Assembly (NCBI GenBank): GCA_035564115.1
Contig: DATMTN010000003.1
Span: forward strand, 1-16,577
Reading direction: 5' to 3'
Length of the DNA stretch: 16,577 bases
Source of the DNA: JACMPA01 sp035564115
GTDB taxonomy: Bacteria > Patescibacteriota > Saccharimonadia > Saccharimonadales > UBA4665
Positions 12,236-16,577 of the stretch are shown in pieces (the stretch's first letter is position 1; every line of letters starts with the position of its first letter). Under the pieces are notes generated by a model. It was not told where the DNA came from. It searched no databases and was given only the letters and a program-made list of their open reading frames with translations. The translations under genes and the position numbers were made by a program.

Positions 12236-14822
12236 GGGTAAGTACATCGTCCTGGAGGGTCCAGAGGGCGTTGGCAAGACTACCCAAATACTTGAGCTTA
12301 CTCGCCGCCTACAGGCTGCTGGGCTGCCCGTACGCACCTTACGCGAGCCTGATAGCCAGTCTGATCTGACGGCTCGGGCGCTGCGCCAACTTACCCAGGA
12401 CCCACGCTACCCCATGAACACCAACACCGAGGTGCTACTGTACAATGCGGCTCGTTCGCAGTCGCTTCAGGTTATCAAACAGAGTGTAGAGCAGGGGATT
12501 ATCTGCGTTGTCGACCGTAATTACCTGACAACTCTTGCCGTACAGTACTATGGGCGAGGTGACGTCCCCGATTATGAAACCATCAACCGGATTATTGAGT
12601 TTGCAGTTAACGGTGTTGAGCCTGATCTATGCATTGTCATGGATGCGCCAGTTTCAACCCTAAAGAAGCGCGCCCATGACAGGGGTCAAGGTGAGCGTTT
12701 TGACAATTTGGACGAAGCGTTCCTGGAGCGGGTACGCGCTGGCTACCTCTGGGAAGCCAAACAGCGTAATTTGCCGGTCGTATTTGCGACCGATGATGAG
12801 CAAGTAGTCGCCGAAAATATCTGGAAGCTGGTGGCTGAGACCCTTGCTACCCGTGATGGCAAAGCACCTTCGGAGCCGGAGTCTGTCAAAGAAATCCTCG
12901 AGAAGAAACAGGCTGCAGCACCAGTGGAGCCACCGCTCCAGGCCGTGGAAGTTGCCACACCTGGTGCATCTACAGAAACCACAAGTGCTTTTGTGCCGTC
13001 TAAGCTGTCCGACGAACAGCGTGCTATCTATGAAAACGGTCTTGTGACACTGCATGAACGCGCAGACGTGGTCATTGCGTCTCTAGAGAAGCAGGGTTCT
13101 ACCCAGCTGATAGCTGAAGCCAAGCGTCTGCTGCGACCAGTGGCTGATCTGATGCGTGATACCACCGATGCCAGCCACTTTAGCCTCCAGAAGTCGCCCG
13201 TAGCGCTGCCCGGTACTGAACAGCACACCAATAGCACGAAATCGGGGATCGAACTGGCGGGCTACTGGCCTCGCTCCGAGTTCAACTTGCTGCCCAGCAT
13301 GCTCTACGCCGCGAGCGGCCAGACGATGCATGATCTGGCCAAACAGTGCGACGCACTCAGCTATGATGAAAAGGCGCAAGCATTCACCTCCTATGTTGCC
13401 GGCTCACAATCTGCGGCAGCGCTCTACGAAGCCGGCTACACCTGGGATGCACTTCTTGATCTGAGCACGCTCGAGAACCTGCGCCGTAGTGGCTTTGCGC
13501 ATATTGAATACCAGCAGCTGACGCCTCGCTATGGCTATGCCATGTCAGCAGCGCTGGAGTCTAGTAGCGTTTCCGATACGATTGATGCTTGTTTTGATGC
13601 GAGCCTCGAGCTCTCTAGCAGCCTTGTAGCCGCTGGCGCACCAGAAGTCGCCCAGTTCTTGCTACTCGGTGGGCATCGGGCGCGGGCTCGTGTGACCCTG
13701 AGTGCCTACGAACTGCGGGCGCTACGTGGCAGCAAGCTCGAAAACGTACCGGAACAGACCGTGGCTGAACTGATTGACTCCCTCGCCAGCACACACCCAC
13801 TGCTCAGCGCGGCGCTGTTGACAGCTCAAAACGTGAGCCCAATGCCTTCTAGCTCTATTCTAACTTCGGCTGCAGCCGACAATGGTGGTAAATACCTCAA
13901 ACAGTATCACGATCTGCTCCGAGACATTCGTGATAATGGCCGTGGCAAGGATGACCGTACCGGTGTTGGTACCCGCAGTGTATTCGGGCGCCAGATTCGC
14001 TTTAACCTCGCTGACGGTTTCCCGGCTATCACCACCAAGAAGCTCTACATGAATAGCATCGTGCACGAACTACTCTGGTTCCTAGCCGGTGACAATAACA
14101 TTGAGTACCTGGTAAAAAACAAGGTGAACATCTGGAACGAGTGGCCGTACCGTAATTACGTGCAGCGCAAAACCGGCAAGACTGTCAGCGCGGCCGATAC
14201 GCAAACCGACGAATGGCGCGAAGGTATGAAAGTCTTTATCGATAAGGTTGCCACCGATCATAACTTTGCTAAAAAATGGGGTGGCCTAGGTCCAGTCTAT
14301 GGCTATCAGTGGCGTCACTGGCCTGACGGTAAGGGCGGTGAGATTGATCAGATCCAAAAAGTCATCGATACCATCAAGAACAACCCAACCTCTCGCCGTA
14401 ACATCGTCAGCGCCTGGAATGTGGCGGATATTGATGAAATGGCTATTTCTGGCCTACCACCGTGTCATACAATCTTCCAGTTTAACGTCCACGACGGTAA
14501 GTTGGACTGTCAGCTGTACCAGCGGAGCGCGGACATGTTCCTGGGTGTACCATTCAACATCGCATCCTACGCTCTCCTGACTGTCATGATTGCGCAGGTG
14601 ACCGGCCTGGAACCTGGCGAGTTCGTACACACATTCGGTGATGCCCACATCTACAACAACCACATTGACCAAGTGAATGAACAACTATCCCGCGAACCAT
14701 ATGAGCTGCCCCAGATTTGGGTCAACCCAGAAGTGAAAGATATCTTTGGCTTCAAGTTTGACGATATCAAGCTCGTGAACTACCAGTCGCACCCCGCCAT
14801 CAAGGCTCCAATCGCAGTCTAA
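12228..14822 (+). CDS. thyA: Trifunctional-looking fusion: thymidylate kinase, ThyX-like region, thymidylate synthase ThyA
   Basis: An 864-residue protein in one uninterrupted frame. Residues 1-205 are a Tmk domain: P-loop GPEGVGKTT (11-19), REP (40-42) with the following GGT lost (DSQSD), VDRNYLTTLAVQ (D96, R97) and a LID with GERFDNLDEAF. A Pro/Ala/Glu linker spans about 206-250. Residues about 255-545 form a helical region; part (about 350-525) resembles flavin-dependent ThyX, with YQQLTPRY (428-435) and GAPEVAQFLLLGGHRARARV (from G470), but lacks the RHR of the ThyX motif. Residues 555-864 are a full ThyA: DDRTGVGTRSVFG, LPPCHTIFQF with catalytic C746, RSADMFLGVPFNIASYALL and FGDAHIYNNH. 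ThyA converts dUMP to dTMP with methylene-tetrahydrofolate, and Tmk would make dTDP. ATG overlaps the dcd stop by 8 nt. Confidence 0.92.
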   Translation: MNRGKYIVLEGPEGVGKTTQILELTRRLQAAGLPVRTLREPDSQSDLTARALRQLTQDPRYPMNTNTEVLLYNAARSQSLQVIKQSVEQGIICVVDRNYLTTLAVQYYGRGDVPDYETINRIIEFAVNGVEPDLCIVMDAPVSTLKKRAHDRGQGERFDNLDEAFLERVRAGYLWEAKQRNLPVVFATDDEQVVAENIWKLVAETLATRDGKAPSEPESVKEILEKKQAAAPVEPPLQAVEVATPGASTETTSAFVPSKLSDEQRAIYENGLVTLHERADVVIASLEKQGSTQLIAEAKRLLRPVADLMRDTTDASHFSLQKSPVALPGTEQHTNSTKSGIELAGYWPRSEFNLLPSMLYAASGQTMHDLAKQCDALSYDEKAQAFTSYVAGSQSAAALYEAGYTWDALLDLSTLENLRRSGFAHIEYQQLTPRYGYAMSAALESSSVSDTIDACFDASLELSSSLVAAGAPEVAQFLLLGGHRARARVTLSAYELRALRGSKLENVPEQTVAELIDSLASTHPLLSAALLTAQNVSPMPSSSILTSAAADNGGKYLKQYHDLLRDIRDNGRGKDDRTGVGTRSVFGRQIRFNLADGFPAITTKKLYMNSIVHELLWFLAGDNNIEYLVKNKVNIWNEWPYRNYVQRKTGKTVSAADTQTDEWREGMKVFIDKVATDHNFAKKWGGLGPVYGYQWRHWPDGKGGEIDQIQKVIDTIKNNPTSRRNIVSAWNVADIDEMAISGLPPCHTIFQFNVHDGKLDCQLYQRSADMFLGVPFNIASYALLTVMIAQVTGLEPGEFVHTFGDAHIYNNHIDQVNEQLSREPYELPQIWVNPEVKDIFGFKFDDIKLVNYQSHPAIKAPIAV

Positions 14823-15298
14823 GCCCGTTGGTAAGTTACGAAGTCGTAGTTGTACAGGTTTTTGTCGTCTTTCTCGTGGTGTTCGCGGCTTACTTCCTGC
14901 CACTCCGGGCCAAGTACCGGAAAGAAGACAGATGCTTCTGGAAAGGTGGCGTCTACCTCCGTAGCATACACTGTGTCGACAGCGGGCAAGGCTTGGGCGA
15001 AAATTTCGCCACCACCAATTACAAAGATCGGGTGTTCGGCGGCCTGATAGGCAGCTTGCAATGAATCTACCGATAAAACACCCGCGGCATGGAAACCGCT
15101 GCGGCTCACGACGATATTCTGGCGATTAGGCAGTGGTCGTCCAATGGACTCGTAGGTCTTGCGCCCCATGACAATAGTGCCACCAGTGGTAACTGTCTTG
15201 AAATGTGCCAAATCAGCGGGCAAATTACGTTGCCATAGCAAGTCATTTGCGGCCCCAATGCCATGGGCGTGATCGTACGCTACAACTATTGCTTTCAT
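14819..15298 (-). CDS. folA: Dihydrofolate reductase
   Basis: A 159-residue protein of normal DHFR length. It starts MKAIVVAYDHAHGIGAANDLLW (NADPH/folate-site loop), then LPADLAHFKTVTTGGTIVMGRKTYESIG, RPLPNRQNIVVSR, FVIGGGEIF and a C-terminal YNYDFVTYQR. It regenerates tetrahydrofolate from the dihydrofolate made by ThyA, so its place beside thyA is functional. The start at 15298 fits the family; a longer frame to 15373 would cross its own promoter. It is leaderless: an extended -10 lies 7 nt upstream. Its stop codon overlaps that of the convergent fusion gene (the reading frames share 14819-14822), with no terminator between them. Confidence 0.97.
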   Translation of the reverse strand: MKAIVVAYDHAHGIGAANDLLWQRNLPADLAHFKTVTTGGTIVMGRKTYESIGRPLPNRQNIVVSRSGFHAAGVLSVDSLQAAYQAAEHPIFVIGGGEIFAQALPAVDTVYATEVDATFPEASVFFPVLGPEWQEVSREHHEKDDKNLYNYDFVTYQRA

Positions 15299-15305
15299 GA
15301 TAGCT

Positions 15306-15334
15306 ATAGTACCAGACTTGGCTTCGCTTGACAG
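15306..15334 (-). promoter_or_regulatory. Promoter of folA, sharing -35 bases with the divergent promoter
   Basis: On the minus strand CTGTCA (15334-15329), a 17-nt spacer, then TGG-TACTAT (-10 at 15311-15306, extended). The -35 overlaps the plus-strand TTGACA at 15328-15333 by five bases. Confidence 0.65.
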
Positions 15335-15356
15335 GCCTCCGGACGGGGCGTATAAA
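15328..15356 (+). promoter_or_regulatory. Near-consensus promoter of the leader peptide and orphan operon
   Basis: A perfect TTGACA (15328-15333), a 17-nt spacer and TATAAA (15351-15356) make this the best promoter match in the window. RNA should start at about 15363-15364, on or next to the ATG of a 29-codon ORF. Confidence 0.85.
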
Positions 15357-15363
15357 GGAACGC

Positions 15364-15453
15364 ATGGTTTCAAACATGAAGCAGTTTGTGGTGATTATTC
15401 TCCTCGGCCTCCAAGGGCTGTGCTTCATTCCAGTTGAAGCCTACCGCAATTAA
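15364..15453 (+). CDS. 29-residue leader peptide ORF (candidate attenuator peptide)
   Basis: A short ORF starting with ATG at 15364 and ending in TAA at 15451-15453. It begins MVSNMKQF, continues with the hydrophobic run VVIILLGLQGL and ends CFIPVEAYRN. It begins 7 nt after a near-consensus -10 box, so it would be translated as a leaderless ORF. Its codons for VEAY overlap bases 15433-15443, the second arm of the candidate antiterminator. The paired codons for Val-Val, Ile-Ile and Leu-Leu resemble branched-chain leader peptides, but the peptide could equally be a small membrane or signal-like peptide. Translation has not been shown; coding is inferred from position and layout. Confidence 0.5.
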   Translation: MVSNMKQFVVIILLGLQGLCFIPVEAYRN

Positions 15454-15508
15454 CGCGGCCAGCACAGTCCACAAGATACTAGGCTTCAACGATGAGAAGC
15501 CTATTTTT
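15422..15508 (+). promoter_or_regulatory. Candidate four-arm transcription attenuator
   Basis: Arm 1 is GCTTC (15422-15426); arm 2 is GTTGAAGCCTA (15433-15443); arm 3 is TAGGCTTCAAC (15480-15490); arm 4 is GAAGCCTA (15496-15503) followed by TTTTT. Arms 1:2 can pair over 5 bp, 2:3 over 11 bp (antiterminator) and 3:4 over 8 bp (terminator), the same logic as the trp leader. Arm 2 lies within the end of the leader ORF, so a ribosome at its stop codon would cover it and allow termination, whereas a ribosome stalled earlier would free it. Confidence 0.6.
15480..15508 (+). terminator. Intrinsic terminator in the leader of the orphan operon
   Basis: TAGGCTTC (15480-15487) pairs with GAAGCCTA (15496-15503) over an 8-nt loop, followed by TTTTTATTT. 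It ends 20 nt before the first gene of the operon. Confidence 0.85.
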
Positions 15509-15528
15509 ATTTAAAAGGATTTACACAC

Positions 15529-15756
15529 ATGACATATTCAAACGAAACAGTTGTTGGGCCTAGCTGGGATATGATGCCCGCTGAGGGCATTATGATGAGC
15601 GAGGAGCCAGTACAGGCCGTTGCCACCGAAACGAGAGCCGAGCGAAGCTTTGTAGACTATTCGCTGTTTGCGGGCCGAGCCTCGTTATACGAGAACCGGG
15701 AATGGACACTACAAAACGCCGAGATGGCGGCCTACCGCGGCGGCATTGGTTTCTAA
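15529..15756 (+). CDS. Hypothetical small acidic protein, first gene of the orphan operon
   Basis: A 75-residue soluble protein of unknown function. The N-terminal half is Met/Glu-rich with a possible short-linear-motif character (WDMMPAEGIMMSEEP). The second half is more polar and aromatic (FVDYSLFAGRASLYENREW), ending YRGGIGF. No signal peptide, membrane span or known motif is visible. AAGGA (15515-15519) lies 9 nt before the ATG, inside the spacer after the terminator, so read-through RNA would be translated from a normal ribosome site. The following gene is 37 nt away. Expression is probably set by the attenuator upstream. Confidence 0.65.
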   Translation: MTYSNETVVGPSWDMMPAEGIMMSEEPVQAVATETRAERSFVDYSLFAGRASLYENREWTLQNAEMAAYRGGIGF

Positions 15757-15793
15757 ATACAAAGTATAAGTACGAAAAATAAGGAGAAACAAT

Positions 15794-16015
15794 ATGAACA
15801 CCCACGAATATCACGAAGTTTACGGCAGCAACCCATTACCACGTACCGAGGCGTCGCGTGGATCTGGCCGGCTCGCCACTGCCCATGCAGCAGAACTTGT
15901 TGCCAAGGTCGACCACAGTGAATATCACGGACAGCACCTGGCCGCAGTGCTCGCGATGGAACGCCGGGGCGGCACAGTAACACCTGAAGATCACTTCGAG
16001 CTCGGAGCAGAGTAG
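15794..16015 (+). CDS. Hypothetical small protein, second gene of the orphan operon
   Basis: A 73-residue soluble protein that I cannot assign. It is His/Glu/Ala-rich with several histidines (NTHEYHEVYGS, KVDHSEYHGQHLAAVLAMERR, TPEDHFELG), which could be metal-binding or may simply reflect composition. There is no signal peptide or membrane span. The ribosome site is strong (AAGGAG, 15781-15786, 7 nt before the ATG). The third gene begins 2 nt after its stop, so the pair is probably coupled. Confidence 0.7.
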   Translation: MNTHEYHEVYGSNPLPRTEASRGSGRLATAHAAELVAKVDHSEYHGQHLAAVLAMERRGGTVTPEDHFELGAE

Positions 16016-16017
16016 CG

Positions 16018-16431
16018 ATGGTTGCGGGTCTCTCGATGAGCCCAGTTGAAATGTATCCCGCAGTGCCCAATCAGTCCGAGTTTGAAACACGTGATGCTAT
16101 ACAGGCCGTGAAGTATGCCGGGATCGCATGGCTGGATTGTTACCAGGGCTGGCCAGAGCTCTACAATGACAAAATCATGGAGTTTGTTGAGCTTATACGG
16201 CATCCAGAAGTATCCTTCGACGCGCGGCTTGACCAATATCTTGACGATGAGCTGGATCTAGTAGAGCTTGCCGAACTCCGCATGGAAGCTGCCCGACAGC
16301 GCATAGCCAAGGAATCGGGTGGCGCTGCGTGTCGACGATCGATTTTTGTAGAATTGAAGCAAGATATCGCCTCAGGCATGTTAGAGGAACAAGTAATGCT
16401 TCGCGAGGCGTCGGGCCGATCATTTGGTTGA
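16018..16431 (+). CDS. Hypothetical helical acidic protein, third gene of the orphan operon
   Basis: A 137-residue protein of unknown function. Residues about 20-60 contain aromatic-rich segments (AIQAVKYAGIAWLDCYQGWP). Residues about 60-105 form a very acidic helical stretch (LDQYLDDELDLVELAELRME, then AARQRIAKES). The end is a further amphipathic helix. No catalytic or membrane motif is seen. ATG 16018 is only 2 nt after the preceding stop; an internal ATG at 16036 is an alternative. The ribosome site is weak (GGAG near 16004), consistent with coupling to the upstream gene. TGA is the stop codon. Confidence 0.7.
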   Translation: MVAGLSMSPVEMYPAVPNQSEFETRDAIQAVKYAGIAWLDCYQGWPELYNDKIMEFVELIRHPEVSFDARLDQYLDDELDLVELAELRMEAARQRIAKESGGAACRRSIFVELKQDIASGMLEEQVMLREASGRSFG

Positions 16432-16456
16432 CGTAACAGGGAAAATCCTGTATATT
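16428..16456 (+). promoter_or_regulatory. Promoter after the orphan operon
   Basis: TTGACG (16428-16433, overlapping the stop codon of the preceding gene) and TATATT (16451-16456) are exactly 17 nt apart, each matching five of six consensus bases. RNA would start near 16463. Confidence 0.65.
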
Positions 16457-16462
16457 TACACC

Positions 16463-16575
16463 TAAGTTGCCAAAGACAGCGACGGCCCACAAGGCTTGAT
16501 AATGTCGCCTAGGTATAAACAATCATTTTATTTTGAATGTTTAACGCCTTTGGTATATACGCCAAAGGCGTTTTT
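16463..16575 (+). ncRNA. Candidate structured leader or small RNA
   Basis: This stretch of about 113 nt has no ORF. It can fold with ACCTA (about 16459-16465 region) pairing with TAGGT and an inner GCGAC pairing with GTCGC around a small GCC/GGC hairpin, and it ends in a strong terminator. A CCAAAG at about 16470-16476 is complementary to CTTTGG in the 5' arm of the terminator, so an alternative fold is possible. It may be a free-standing small RNA or the attenuated leader of a gene beyond the window. Confidence 0.4.
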
Positions 16576-16577
16576 AT
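16543..16577 (+). terminator. Strong intrinsic terminator at the window end
   Basis: AACGCCTTTGG (16543-16553) pairs with CCAAAGGCGTT (16562-16572) over an 8-nt loop, 11 bp, followed by a T run. Confidence 0.9.

Noticed and set aside
12660..13055. 131-codon minus-strand frame inside the fusion gene
   Set aside because: Antisense to the Tmk domain and linker, Cys-rich, and without signals.
1..16577. Recoded UGA (as in Gracilibacteria/Absconditabacteria)
   Set aside because: Several genes end in TGA at the expected length, and tRNA-Trp has the normal CCA anticodon.
1..16577. CRISPR array, insertion sequence or phage remnant
   Set aside because: No regularly spaced repeats, transposase motifs, terminal inverted repeats or phage structural genes were seen.

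Overview
The window reads as a compact, gene-dense bacterial chromosome segment with roughly balanced base composition and the standard genetic code (TGA is a genuine stop, for example at 11421-11423 and 16429-16431). Short intergenic gaps, several apparently leaderless genes, many small orphan proteins and an isolated translation-gene cluster suggest a reduced genome of the Candidate Phyla Radiation. Saccharibacteria (TM7) is my best guess. This rests on overall impression and not on a marker-gene match. The use of TGA as stop argues against Gracilibacteria and Absconditabacteria.

Layout. 42-1499 encodes a secreted Ig-like/M15 peptidoglycan peptidase. 1553-2332 is a YaaA-family protein. A tRNA-Trp with its own promoter and terminator lies on the minus strand at 2380-2455. 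2550-5600 carries a P-loop kinase-like ATPase, a YgjP-type metalloprotease-fold protein and an orphan membrane histidine kinase. 5659-7456 (minus) holds a membrane glycosyltransferase and a small protein. 7516-10794 is the secE-nusG / rplK-rplA region, interrupted by a gene for a prokaryotic ubiquitin-like protein (Pup) and by a 66-residue unknown; rplJ and rplL do not follow. 10794-15334 is a thymidylate island: a stand-alone thymidylate kinase-like gene, dCTP deaminase, an 864-residue fusion protein (thymidylate kinase, degenerate ThyX-like region, ThyA) and a convergent dihydrofolate reductase. 15328-16577 contains a divergent strong promoter, a 29-codon leader ORF, a candidate translation-controlled attenuator, three small orphan genes and a second promoter-structured RNA-terminator unit.

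How the parts work together. The thymidylate island can in principle take dCTP or dUMP through dTMP to dTDP and recycle dihydrofolate. SecE and NusG link protein export and transcription. L11 and L1 are ribosomal proteins. Pup implies a pupylation system whose enzymes (Dop, PafA, Mpa/ARC, proteasome) are not in the window.

Regulatory style. At least six genes (1553, 2550, 3960, 10806, 15298 minus, 15364) start 6-9 nt after a good -10 box and have no Shine-Dalgarno, so they look leaderless. Others (9097, 9775, 11522, 15794) have strong AAGGAG sites. Terminators and the next promoter repeatedly share bases. The strongest candidates for something undescribed are the attenuator upstream of the three-gene orphan operon, the triple fusion enzyme, and the Pup gene inside the nusG-rplK junction. 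No mobile element, CRISPR array or rRNA was seen.
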